Positions 1-7,667 of a stretch of 64,000 bases of DNA are shown here, in pieces. The stretch's first letter is position 1. Every line of letters begins with the position of its first letter. The notes under the pieces were generated by a model. It saw nothing but the letters and a program-made list of their open reading frames with translations. It was not told the origin of the DNA and did not search any database. The stretch comes from Colivicinus sp963607765 (lineage in GTDB: Bacteria; Bacillota_I; Bacilli_A; Erysipelotrichales; Erysipelotrichaceae): the NCBI GenBank assembly GCA_963607765.1, contig CAVDDT010000016.1, positions 62,001 to 126,000 of the forward strand, in the 5' to 3' direction. Position numbers and translations under genes: made by a program.

Positions 1-1
1 T

Positions 2-241
2 TTCTATCATGATAGTGCTTCTACATATATGGAAGGCGTTAAGGAACATGACTGTTTAGTTGTTGAAATGGAAAGCTTTGCTTTATTCCATAATGCTAAA
101 GTTCTTGGAAAAAAGGCTGCTTGTATCATCACTGTTTCTGATTCACTTGTTAATCATGTAGAAACTACTGCTGAAGAAAGACAAACAGCTTTCACTAATA
201 TGATGAAGATTGCTTTGGAGACTGCTATTAGCTATGAATAA
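2..241 (+). CDS. deoD: Purine nucleoside phosphorylase, DeoD type (C-terminal part only)
   Basis: The gene enters from the left edge, so only its last 79 codons are present. The reading frame is open from base 2. The segment VEMESFALF followed by TVSDSL and ETTAEERQTAF is the C-terminal signature of the hexameric DeoD family, which cleaves purine (deoxy)nucleosides with phosphate in the cytoplasm for salvage. The Met-Glu pair in VEME is the ribose-contacting element of the family. A second, trimeric-type PNP is at 59071. The last codons overlap the small membrane ORF that follows. Family assignment is confident; substrate preference cannot be judged from the fragment. Confidence 0.92.
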   Translation, partial: FYHDSASTYMEGVKEHDCLVVEMESFALFHNAKVLGKKAACIITVSDSLVNHVETTAEERQTAFTNMMKIALETAISYE

Positions 242-326
242 TGCTCGTAAAATATTTGTTATCATCATTATTATCATGATGGTAGCAATTACCGTTTTGC
301 CAGCTGCTTCTCTTCTTTTTAACTAA
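234..326 (+). CDS. Small single-pass membrane protein (30 aa), Prli42-like in layout
   Basis: A 30-codon frame begins MNNARKIFVI, continues as one hydrophobic helix of about 20 residues (I/V/M rich) and ends in SLLFN. It starts inside the last codons of deoD (ATG at 234, deoD stop at 239-241), and its stop TAA (324-326) shares a base with the ATG of the next gene, so it is packed as a translationally coupled cistron. Short basic N-terminus plus one helix matches the layout of the stressosome-associated miniprotein Prli42 of Listeria and Bacillus, but there is too little sequence for homology, and no RsbR-type partner is in this window. No clear Shine-Dalgarno is seen. It could be a chance frame, although the double overlap and the clean membrane profile argue against that. 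Confidence 0.5.
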   Translation: MNNARKIFVIIIIIMMVAITVLPAASLLFN

Positions 327-1459
327 TGAGAAAACTATTTGTTGTTTTGACTATATTGGCGCTAAGCGCTTGTTCTAATAAGTATTTAGATGCTGGTTAT
401 AGTAAAGAAGAATATAACAAGATAAAAGATTTGAGTGAAAAAAATCAAATCTTTTTTGAGTCTTATGATGAAAAATTAGCTTTACTATTAGATAACGAAA
501 ACTTTGAAGTTAATAATTTTGAGACATATTATATGTTTATCAATTTTCTTGATAGTGACGCACTTGTTGAAAATGTTAATGATGGAAGCATAGGCTCATT
601 TAATTACGCTTTAGTTAAAAGATTGAGCAAAGTTGATGATTTTGATTCTAATAATCTTAAAAAATATTTAGACAAGGCAAAATATGTTAATGATGCAAGT
701 ACGGTAGTTAAATTAGTAAATGATAATTTAAGAGTAAATATTAAGCTGGTTAATGAATTTTTAAAGGATGAATGTTATCTGGTTAGAAATCTTGCAAATT
801 ATATTAAGTATTATTCTAATGAAAAAACAATCAGAGAAAACATTGAGTATGTTAATACTTATAATTATCTAACTTATTTTGAAGATGGCGAATATGCTGA
901 TCCTGAGAAGTATGGCTATCAAGTTAATGTAAATAAATTCTTCTATTTAGGCGAAGATTATAATCCTGATGATTTGGTTGATCTTACAAGTGAACAAGGA
1001 TATGGTTCTTTAAGAAAGGAAGCTTATGATGCCTTTGTTAAGATGCAAAAAGCTGCCAAAGAAGATGGAATAAGTTTCTATGCGACTTCTTCTTATCGAT
1101 CATATTCAACTCAAGTAAAAATATATAACAGTTATCTAGCAATTGATCCGCAAGAGAAGGTCGATATTTATAGTGCAAGACCAGGCTTTTCTGATCATCA
1201 AACTGGTTTGACTGTTGATATCCTCAAATCAGGCTATGATTTTGGAAATTTTTATAAAAGTGATGCTTCAAAATGGCTTTTGGAGAATGCATATAAATAT
1301 GGTTTTATTTGTAGATATCCTGAAGGAAAAGATAATGTTACAGGATATGAATATGAGCCATGGCATTATCGCTATGTTGGAGATGTGGCAGAAGATGTTT
1401 ACAATAGTGGTTTATCATATGATGAATATTTTGAAGTTTATATAAGAGAAAGTGAATAA
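326..1459 (+). CDS. VanY/LdcB-type D,D- or L,D-carboxypeptidase lipoprotein
   Basis: This 377-residue protein opens with a signal peptide and lipobox (LSAC, Cys about residue 16), so it should be anchored outside the cell membrane. The C-terminal third carries the M15B peptidase signature: SSYRSYSTQ, then SARPGFSDHQTGLTVDI with the zinc-binding His and Asp, and EPWHYRYVG with the catalytic Glu and third zinc His. Such enzymes trim the terminal alanine from peptidoglycan stem peptides. The roughly 200 residues between lipobox and peptidase domain are not recognised and look helical and charged. The start shares a base with the stop of the small membrane ORF. Whether it acts on tetra- or pentapeptides cannot be told. 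Confidence 0.88.
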   Translation: MRKLFVVLTILALSACSNKYLDAGYSKEEYNKIKDLSEKNQIFFESYDEKLALLLDNENFEVNNFETYYMFINFLDSDALVENVNDGSIGSFNYALVKRLSKVDDFDSNNLKKYLDKAKYVNDASTVVKLVNDNLRVNIKLVNEFLKDECYLVRNLANYIKYYSNEKTIRENIEYVNTYNYLTYFEDGEYADPEKYGYQVNVNKFFYLGEDYNPDDLVDLTSEQGYGSLRKEAYDAFVKMQKAAKEDGISFYATSSYRSYSTQVKIYNSYLAIDPQEKVDIYSARPGFSDHQTGLTVDILKSGYDFGNFYKSDASKWLLENAYKYGFICRYPEGKDNVTGYEYEPWHYRYVGDVAEDVYNSGLSYDEYFEVYIRESE

Positions 1460-1473
1460 TTATTCACTTTTTT
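1451..1473 (+). terminator. Short terminator overlapping the carboxypeptidase stop
   Basis: An 18-base perfect palindrome (1451-1468) is followed by five more T. The stem can be 7 bp with an AATT loop. It includes the stop codon of the preceding gene. It is AU-rich, so probably leaky. Confidence 0.5.
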
Positions 1474-1477
1474 AATA

Positions 1478-1486
1478 TGCTAAAAT
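1478..1486 (+). promoter_or_regulatory. Extended -10 promoter for the PPi-PFK gene
   Basis: TGCTAAAAT is an extended -10 element (TGn plus TAAAAT) 33 bases before the start codon. No good -35 is seen. The leader then contains AAAGGAGA as ribosome-binding site. Confidence 0.45.
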
Positions 1487-1519
1487 TATTATGCAAAAAT
1501 ATTTTAAAGGAGACTTAAA

Positions 1520-3181
1520 ATGAATATTACACCGCTTCAAAAAGCAAGGCTTACTTATGTTCCTAAGCTTCCTCTTATGCTTAGAAATGGTATAAGCGAA
1601 ATTAGCGTAAGTGAGGGAGAGGCAACTGAGAGCGTTGCTGATCAAGACAAGATTAAGACTTTGTTTCCTAACACCTATGGTGAAAGGGAAATAACATTCA
1701 CTAAGGGTACAAATACTTCTGTTTTTAAAAAACAGGTTGTAGGTGTCATTTTGTCTGGTGGTCAGGCACCTGGTGGCCATAATGTTGTTTGTGGTTTATA
1801 TGATGCCCTAAAGGCTACTAATAAGGAAAATGTTTTATATGGTTTTAAGGGCGGACCAAGTGGCTTGATTGAAGATGATTATTTGATTTTTGATGATGAG
1901 TATATTAATCAATTTAGAAATACTGGTGGTTTTGATATTATTGGTTCTGGTAGAACAAAACTTGAAACTAAGGAACAATTTAAAGTAGCTAGTGAAGTAT
2001 GTAAGAAACATGGCATTACTGCTATTGTTATTATTGGCGGTGATGATTCTAATACTAATGCTGCTGTTTTAGCAGAATATTTTGCCGCAAATAATACTGG
2101 GGTTCAAGTTATCGGCTGTCCAAAGACTATCGATGGTGATTTAAAGAACGAAGACATTGAATGCTCTTTTGGTTTTGATACAGCTACAAAAACTTATAGC
2201 GAACTTATTGGAAATATTGAAAGAGATGCAAATAGTGCTAAGAAGTATTGGCATTTCATTAAGGTTATGGGTAGAAGTGCTTCTCATGTTGCTTTAGAAT
2301 GCGCTTTACAAACTCAGCCAAATATTTGTTTGATTTCCGAGGAAGTAGCTTCAAAGAAAATGTCTTTATCTTCTATTGCTGATTATATTGCTGACGCCGT
2401 CGAAGCTAGAGCTAATAAAGGCATGAATTTTGGTGTAGCTATTATTCCGGAAGGGGTTGTTGAATTTGTTCCTGAATTCGGCACTTTAATTGCTGAAATT
2501 AACGAACTTCTTGCTGGCGATAAGGCTAATGAGTTTAACGCTTTAAATACTTGGAAAGAGAAATATGCTTTCATTGAAAACGGCTTAACTAGTGAGTCAA
2601 TGGAGGTTTTCGCAATTCTTCCTGAATCTATTCAACAACAATTATTCTTAGAAAGAGACCCACACGGCAATGTTCAAGTTTCTTTAATTGAATCTGAAAA
2701 ATTGTTCTCTGCTTTAGTAAAAGCAAAACTAGAAGAAAGAAGAGCGAAGGGCACATATAAAGGTAAGTTTAATGCTTTACATCACTTCTTTGGCTATGAA
2801 GGAAGGTGTGCTTTCCCTTCTAACTTTGATGCTGATTATTGCTATTCTCTTGGATATAATGCGTTCATGCTAATTCAATATGGATATAACGGCTACTTAT
2901 CTAAGATTTCTAACTTATCTAAGCCAGCTGATAAGTGGGTTGCTGGTGGCATGCCTATAACTAAGATGATGAATATCGAAAGAAGACATGGTGAAGATAA
3001 ACCGGTTATTAGAAAGGCTCTAGTTGAACTTGATGGAAAGCCATTTAAGTATTTCGAGGCTAATAGGGATACTTGGGCCGTTGAGACTTGTTACACTTAT
3101 CCTGGGGCTATTCAATATTACGGTCCTAGTGAGGTTTGTGATTTAACTACCAAGACTTTAGCTTTAGAAAAAGGTGAATAA
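1520..3181 (+). CDS. pfp: Diphosphate--fructose-6-phosphate 1-phosphotransferase (PPi-PFK)
   Basis: This 553-residue cytoplasmic enzyme phosphorylates fructose 6-phosphate with pyrophosphate, a reversible glycolytic step that saves ATP. It belongs to the long PPi-PFK group by length. GGQAPGGHNVV (about residues 79-89) binds the phosphoryl donor. GGDDSNTN (about 173-180) has Asp where ATP-dependent enzymes have Gly, and PKTIDGDLKN (about 201-210) has Lys in place of Gly; these two substitutions mark PPi use. MGRSASH near 249 contacts the sugar phosphate. The start is set by AAAGGAGA eight bases upstream. It precedes pta, but each appears to have its own promoter. Identity and cofactor call are confident. 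Confidence 0.95.
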   Translation: MNITPLQKARLTYVPKLPLMLRNGISEISVSEGEATESVADQDKIKTLFPNTYGEREITFTKGTNTSVFKKQVVGVILSGGQAPGGHNVVCGLYDALKATNKENVLYGFKGGPSGLIEDDYLIFDDEYINQFRNTGGFDIIGSGRTKLETKEQFKVASEVCKKHGITAIVIIGGDDSNTNAAVLAEYFAANNTGVQVIGCPKTIDGDLKNEDIECSFGFDTATKTYSELIGNIERDANSAKKYWHFIKVMGRSASHVALECALQTQPNICLISEEVASKKMSLSSIADYIADAVEARANKGMNFGVAIIPEGVVEFVPEFGTLIAEINELLAGDKANEFNALNTWKEKYAFIENGLTSESMEVFAILPESIQQQLFLERDPHGNVQVSLIESEKLFSALVKAKLEERRAKGTYKGKFNALHHFFGYEGRCAFPSNFDADYCYSLGYNAFMLIQYGYNGYLSKISNLSKPADKWVAGGMPITKMMNIERRHGEDKPVIRKALVELDGKPFKYFEANRDTWAVETCYTYPGAIQYYGPSEVCDLTTKTLALEKGE

Positions 3182-3187
3182 TTTTAT

Positions 3188-3210
3188 AAAAAGAGCGTTA
3201 TGCACTTTTT
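3188..3210 (+). terminator. Weak terminator after PPi-PFK gene
   Basis: AAAAAG-A-GC pairs with GC-A-CTTTTT across a GTTA-containing loop, with one mismatch, and ends in a T run. A -10-like TGTAAAAT for pta follows at 3216-3223. Confidence 0.4.
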
Positions 3211-3246
3211 ATTCGTGTAAAATAAATAAGGAAAAGAGGTTTTTAT

Positions 3247-4266
3247 ATGGCGATGTTTGATAAACTAATTGAAAATTTAAAGGCAAGTCGTAAGACGATT
3301 GTTTTCACTGAAGGAAATGATGCAAGAATTTTAAGTGCTGCTTCTAGGCTTTTAAGTGAAGACTTAATGGATGTTATTCTTTGTGGAAATAAAGATGAAG
3401 TGGCTGCCGCTGCTAAAGAAGGTGGATTTGATGTTTCTAAGGCTACCGTTATAGATCCTGCAACTTATGAAGGCATGGATGAAATGGTTAGTACGATGGT
3501 TGAACTTAGAAAAGGCAAGATGTCTGAAGAAGAATGCAGAACTGCTTTAAGCAAGTCAAATTACTTTGGTACTATGCTTGTTAAGATGGGAAAAGCTAGT
3601 GCTTTACTTGGTGGTGCAACTTATTCTACTGCTGATACTGTTAGACCAGCTTTACAGCTTGTTAAGACTAGAAAGGGTGCAAACCTTGTAAGTTCTTGCT
3701 TTATCTTATTCAGAGAAAAAGATGGTAAAGAAGAAAAACTTGCAATGGGTGACTGTGCTATTAATATTTCTTATGCAGATAAGTTAGATAAAGATGGAAA
3801 TGTTGTTTTAACTGCCGCTCAACAATTGGGCGAAGTTGCTGTTGAGACTGCAAGAACTGCTAAATACTTTGGCATTGATCCAAAGGTTGCAGTATTGTCT
3901 TTCTCTACTTATGGTTCAGGCAAAGGCGGTACGGTAAAACTATCTCATGATGCTGTTATTGAAGCAAGAAAAATTGATCCAGAATTAACTATTGATGGCG
4001 AATTCCAATTCGATGCTGCTGTTTCTCCAGTAGTTGCTAAGACTAAGTGTCCTGAGTCAAAGGTTGCTGGCCAAGCTAATACATTTATTTTCCCACTAAT
4101 TGAAGCAGGAAATATTGGCTATAAGATTGCTCAAAGACTTGGTGGATATGCAGCATATGGACCAATTTTACAAGGTTTAAATGCTCCTATTAACGACTTA
4201 TCTAGAGGTTGCGATGCTGATGAAGTTTATGCTATGGCTATCATAACTGCAGGTATGGCTGAATAA
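3247..4266 (+). CDS. pta: Phosphate acetyltransferase
   Basis: This 339-residue protein has the length and motifs of the short, single-domain Pta family, which converts acetyl-CoA and phosphate to acetyl phosphate ahead of acetate kinase. Recognisable segments are the N-terminal VFTEGNDARIL, the central ATYSTADTVRPALQ, the SFSTYGSGKG loop and the C-terminal GPILQGLNAPINDLSRG, all of which line the CoA and phosphate site. The start follows GAGG at a 7-base distance. Acetate kinase is not in the window. With PFL further along, it indicates mixed acid fermentation with acetate and formate. It is followed by a strong terminator. Confidence 0.95.
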   Translation: MAMFDKLIENLKASRKTIVFTEGNDARILSAASRLLSEDLMDVILCGNKDEVAAAAKEGGFDVSKATVIDPATYEGMDEMVSTMVELRKGKMSEEECRTALSKSNYFGTMLVKMGKASALLGGATYSTADTVRPALQLVKTRKGANLVSSCFILFREKDGKEEKLAMGDCAINISYADKLDKDGNVVLTAAQQLGEVAVETARTAKYFGIDPKVAVLSFSTYGSGKGGTVKLSHDAVIEARKIDPELTIDGEFQFDAAVSPVVAKTKCPESKVAGQANTFIFPLIEAGNIGYKIAQRLGGYAAYGPILQGLNAPINDLSRGCDADEVYAMAIITAGMAE

Positions 4267-4289
4267 TTTTATTCTTTGATTTTATTTTT

Positions 4290-4318
4290 AAGCCTTTCTA
4301 GAAATAGGAAGGCTTTTT
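4290..4318 (+). terminator. Rho-independent terminator after pta
   Basis: AAGCCTT...AAGGCTT stem with a T run. The 3' arm AGGAAGG lies 12 bases before the MATE gene start and could double as a weak ribosome-binding site. Confidence 0.85.
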
Positions 4319-4324
4319 ATTCTT

Positions 4325-5692
4325 ATGAACAATAGATTGCAAACTGAAGAAATTAAAAAACTAGTATGGGCGATTGCTTTGCCAAGCATGATTGGTCAAT
4401 TTGTCAATGTCTTATATTCGATAATTGATCGAATATATATTGGCCATCTTGCAGGTGTGGGAAAGCTTGCATTAGCTGGTGTCGGTGTGTGTGGACCAAT
4501 TGTAACAATGATTAGTGCTTTCGCTTCTTTGATAGGTGTTGGTGGAGCCCCACTATGTTCTATCGCCCTTGGTGAAAAAGATGGCAAAAAGGCCGAAAAA
4601 ATAATTGGCAATGCTTTTACCATGCTTATTTTTATTTCATTTATAGTATTAGTAATATGCTATTTATTAGCCGAAAGAATGCTTCTTTTATTTGGAGCTA
4701 GTGAGTCCACTATTGCATATGCTCTTTCTTATTTTAAAATCTATTTGTTAGGTACTCCTTTTGCACTTCTTTCTGCTGGCATGAACAATTTTATAAATTG
4801 TCAAGGATATTCTAAAATCGGTATGATTTCAGTAGTTATTGGTGCTGTTATAAACATTGTTTTTGATCCGATATTTATGTTTGGACTTAATATGGGTGTA
4901 AAGGGTGCTGCCATTGCGACTATTATTGGCCAGTTTGTGTCATGCACATTTGTCTTATGTATTTTATTTAGCAAAAAACTAGATTGTTCTTTGAAGATTC
5001 AAAAATTGGATTTAAACATTTGCCTTTCTATTCTAAAAATTGGTTTTACTCAATTTGTTATTATTGCCTTTGATAACGTGATGATTATTGCCATGAATTC
5101 AATTCTTCAAAAATATGGAGGTAAACAACTAGGTGATGTTTTGGTTGGCGTAAATACAATTCTTCAATCTTTTATGTTGATAGTTACTTTGCCACTTGGT
5201 GGAATTAGTTCAGGAACACAATGCATTCTTAGCTACAACTATGGTGCTTGTGAAGTAGACAGGGTTAAAGATGCTTACAAATATATCACTAAGGTATGTA
5301 TAGGCTATTGTTTGGTTATGTTTATTGGCGTATGGCTTTTTGGAAGATACTTTATTTTACTGTTTAATAATGATACTACAGTACTTAATTATTGTTTAAA
5401 AGCGATGCATATTTATACTATTTGTCTAATTCCTTTAGGTCTTCAATATGAAAGCGTTGATGGGATGACGGCTTTAGGACAAGTTAAAATTTCATTATCT
5501 TTATCTTTTTTTAGAAAAGGAATTTATTTTTTGATGCTGTTTATGCTACCAAAATTTTTTGGAGTAATGTCTACATTTTTTGCGGAAAGTATCTCTGATT
5601 TTGTTGGCCCTATATTATCTTTTATTGTTGTTAGAAAAAATATTAATAATATTTTACAGTGGAGATTATGGAATAGAAAAGATATTATATAA
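4325..5692 (+). CDS. MATE family multidrug/sodium exporter
   Basis: This 455-residue integral membrane protein has about 12 hydrophobic segments arranged as two similar halves. The start IKKLVWAIALPSMIGQ and the segment VLYSIIDRIYIGHLAG match the first two helices of MATE transporters, where Pro and Asp/Arg residues are conserved; the second half opens with a similar run (ILKIGFTQFVIIAFDNV). MATE proteins expel cationic drugs or metabolites using Na+ or H+ gradients. No regulator is next to it. The ATG follows the pta terminator by only a few bases without a good ribosome-binding site, so its expression signal is unclear. The substrate cannot be predicted. Confidence 0.9.
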   Translation: MNNRLQTEEIKKLVWAIALPSMIGQFVNVLYSIIDRIYIGHLAGVGKLALAGVGVCGPIVTMISAFASLIGVGGAPLCSIALGEKDGKKAEKIIGNAFTMLIFISFIVLVICYLLAERMLLLFGASESTIAYALSYFKIYLLGTPFALLSAGMNNFINCQGYSKIGMISVVIGAVINIVFDPIFMFGLNMGVKGAAIATIIGQFVSCTFVLCILFSKKLDCSLKIQKLDLNICLSILKIGFTQFVIIAFDNVMIIAMNSILQKYGGKQLGDVLVGVNTILQSFMLIVTLPLGGISSGTQCILSYNYGACEVDRVKDAYKYITKVCIGYCLVMFIGVWLFGRYFILLFNNDTTVLNYCLKAMHIYTICLIPLGLQYESVDGMTALGQVKISLSLSFFRKGIYFLMLFMLPKFFGVMSTFFAESISDFVGPILSFIVVRKNINNILQWRLWNRKDII

Positions 5693-5707
5693 GTGAGGAA
5701 AAGTAAA

Positions 5708-6283
5708 ATGAAGAAGATTTTAATAGTATTAATTATTTGCGTGCTATTTGCTGGCTGCCAAAATAGTAAAAGTGAAACTTCGGATAGTAATGAAAAAATA
5801 GATGGTAGTGATAATACATTAGAAAAGGTGACTATCACTGTCCCTAGTTATTTTTTAAAGCATTTGGATTATTTTATAGGTGATTGTGAGGATGCTTCAA
5901 CGCCTGAAGAATATTTGTCAGTTACAATCCAAACTTATGATGATGCTGTTTTAACCGAAGATGGCTCGATTAAATATACTGTTTATTCGGATGAAGCTGA
6001 AGAGGGAAAATCTAATGCGATTGATGCTTTAAAGATGGATATAACTGAATTAAGTGTGGGCAATAACATAACTGAAATAACTTATGATGATACTTTGAAA
6101 CATTTCGAGGTAACTTGTTCACATAGATTAGATGACTATGAAGATGTGGCCGAGAAACTTATAATGGATGCTATTATATATAACTTATATTGTGGTGAAG
6201 TTAATCCGATTATTGAAGTTGGCTTTATGCTGACAGATGGAAGCGTCTTGCCAAGTGTTTCTTCTTCTGATTTGGAATATTAA
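5708..6283 (+). CDS. Putative lipoprotein of unknown function
   Basis: The 191-residue product starts MKKILIVLI and has a lipobox LFAGC (Cys about 17), then a Ser/Asp/Asn-rich linker of about 30 residues and a mature domain of about 140 residues. I do not recognise the domain. It is acidic, with the pattern VTITVPSYFL near its start and a probable alpha/beta character. An upstream in-frame GTG at 5693 was rejected because GAGGAAAAGTAAA before 5708 is a normal ribosome-binding site. It lies 15 bases after the MATE gene, so the two may be cotranscribed, and it ends at a strong terminator. Extracellular location is supported; no role is proposed. Confidence 0.75.
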   Translation: MKKILIVLIICVLFAGCQNSKSETSDSNEKIDGSDNTLEKVTITVPSYFLKHLDYFIGDCEDASTPEEYLSVTIQTYDDAVLTEDGSIKYTVYSDEAEEGKSNAIDALKMDITELSVGNNITEITYDDTLKHFEVTCSHRLDDYEDVAEKLIMDAIIYNLYCGEVNPIIEVGFMLTDGSVLPSVSSSDLEY

Positions 6284-6305
6284 AAAAATACAAAAATTTA
6301 CTCAT

Positions 6306-6333
6306 GCCGTTTTTTTAAAAAAACGGCTTTTTT
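6306..6333 (+). terminator. Rho-independent terminator
   Basis: GCCGTTTTTTT pairs exactly with AAAAAAACGGC and a six-T run follows. Confidence 0.9.
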
Positions 6334-6390
6334 ATTTATGATTCACAAATTTGAAATAATTTCAAATAGATTTTTGAGGAAAAAACTAAA

Positions 6391-6404
6391 TGTAAACGCT
6401 TGCA
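6391..6404 (+). promoter_or_regulatory. cre site (CcpA operator) for the galactose transporter operon
   Basis: TGTAAACGCTTGCA matches the catabolite-responsive element consensus TGWAAnCGnTnnCA and is nearly symmetrical. It overlaps the -35 hexamer of the mgl promoter, so CcpA bound with HPr-Ser-P should repress it when glucose is abundant. A LacI-family galactose repressor could also use such a site. Confidence 0.8.
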
Positions 6405-6429
6405 TAAATGAATTGTAAGGGGTTACAAT
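6400..6429 (+). promoter_or_regulatory. Sigma-A promoter of mglBAC
   Basis: TTGCAT (6400-6405) and TACAAT (6424-6429) are separated by 18 bases. Transcription should begin near 6436, leaving a leader of about 30 bases with AAAGGAG before mglB. Confidence 0.65.
6412..6429 (+). repeat. Inverted repeat overlapping the mgl -10 box
   Basis: ATTGTAA-GGGG-TTACAAT is a 7-bp inverted repeat whose right arm contains the -10 box, a position typical of a repressor operator. A 9-base direct repeat TGCGCAAAG follows at 6435-6443 and 6451-6459. No cognate regulator gene is adjacent. Confidence 0.5.
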
Positions 6430-6467
6430 AATCTTGCGCAAAGAGTAAGATGCGCAAAGGAGAAAAA

Positions 6468-7583
6468 ATGAAAAAGATTTTAACAGTTTTACTTAGTATT
6501 GCTATGGTCTTTGCACTAGTTGGATGTTCTTCTAGTTCATCAGATGGTAGCGATACATCAGACGGTACAGATAGTGCCGATGGAGTTGAAAGTGTAGCAG
6601 TATTTTGGTACACATTCGCAGATGATTATCTATCAACAGTTCGTGCTGCTTTAGATTCTGAATTTGAAACAGCTGGTATTTCTTATAAAGACTATGATGG
6701 CAATGGCAACCAAACAGACCAAACTAACCAAATTACTACCGCAATTGCTGCTGGCGTAAAGGTGTTGGTTGTTAACCAAGTTGAATCAAATTCAGTTGAT
6801 ACAACTAAAAATATCCTAGAACAAGCTGCAGCTGCTGATGCAAAGGTTATTTTCTTCAATAGATCAATTTCTGAAGATGATGCTGAAGCTGAAAGCTTAT
6901 TGAATGAATATGGATCAGCATTCATTGGCACTGATTATACTCAAGCTGGCCATCTAGAAGGCCAAATGATAGGAGAATATCTAGTTGCTAACTTTGATGA
7001 TGTTGATTTAAATGGTGATGGCGTAATCTCTTATGTAATGTTTAAGGGCCAAGAAGGCAACACTGAAGCAATCGCTAGAACTCAATATTCTGTAGAAGAT
7101 GCTAACAGTGCTTTAACTGCCGCAGGCAAGGCTGAATTAGCTTACTACGATAGTTCAGCAGCTACTCAATACCTAGTTGATGCTAATGGTACTTGGTCTC
7201 AAGAGGCTGCATTCAACCACTTAGAAACAGTATTATCTCAATACAATGAAGAAAATGGCAACATGCCTGAATTAATTATTGCCAACAATGACTCAATGGC
7301 TTTAGGTGCTATTCAATCATTACAAGGCCATGGTTATAACGATGGTAATGGTACAACTATTCCTGTATTTGGCGTAGATGCTATTCAAGCAGCTAAAGAT
7401 GCAATTGATGCTGGTCAAATGACTGGTACAGTTAAACAAGATGGAGAAGGTATGGCAAAAGTTGTTGAAATTTGTGCTTCTAACTTATTAAGTGGTGAAG
7501 AACCAGTAACAAACATTCCTTCTGATTATGAAGTAGTAGGCACTTGGAGAGTTAATATCCCTTATTCAGCTTACACTAAATAA
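6468..7583 (+). CDS. mglB: Galactose/methyl-galactoside ABC transporter substrate-binding lipoprotein
   Basis: This 371-residue extracytoplasmic protein has a signal peptide with lipobox LVGC, a Ser/Asp/Gly/Thr linker, and a periplasmic-binding-protein fold of the sugar class. DLNGDGVISYVMFKGQEG matches the EF-hand-like calcium loop of E. coli MglB. ANNDSMALGA, FGVDAIQAA and VKQDGEGMAK are family sugar-binding and hinge motifs. These together favour glucose/galactose over ribose. The start at 6468 is chosen over ATG 6450 because AAAGGAG precedes it at normal distance. It is the first gene of mglBAC, under cre control, and a hairpin after it probably lowers expression of the downstream genes relative to it. 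Confidence 0.93.
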   Translation: MKKILTVLLSIAMVFALVGCSSSSSDGSDTSDGTDSADGVESVAVFWYTFADDYLSTVRAALDSEFETAGISYKDYDGNGNQTDQTNQITTAIAAGVKVLVVNQVESNSVDTTKNILEQAAAADAKVIFFNRSISEDDAEAESLLNEYGSAFIGTDYTQAGHLEGQMIGEYLVANFDDVDLNGDGVISYVMFKGQEGNTEAIARTQYSVEDANSALTAAGKAELAYYDSSAATQYLVDANGTWSQEAAFNHLETVLSQYNEENGNMPELIIANNDSMALGAIQSLQGHGYNDGNGTTIPVFGVDAIQAAKDAIDAGQMTGTVKQDGEGMAKVVEICASNLLSGEEPVTNIPSDYEVVGTWRVNIPYSAYTK

Positions 7584-7606
7584 TTCAATATTAATTTGTT
7601 AACTCA

Positions 7607-7643
7607 GTAGCCACGCTTGTAGGCGTGGCTACTATTTTATTTT
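7607..7643 (+). terminator. Attenuating terminator between mglB and mglA
   Basis: GTAGCCACGC pairs with GCGTGGCTAC around a six-base loop, then a T-rich tail. Placed between the binding-protein gene and the ATPase gene, it should give more binding protein than transporter. Confidence 0.8.
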
Positions 7644-7667
7644 AAAAACCTAAAAAGAGGACTTAAC

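Noticed and set aside
1472..1780. Minus-strand open frame of 102 codons at the start of the PPi-PFK gene
   Set aside because: It lies across a certain gene in another frame, has no ribosome-binding site and no recognisable sequence.
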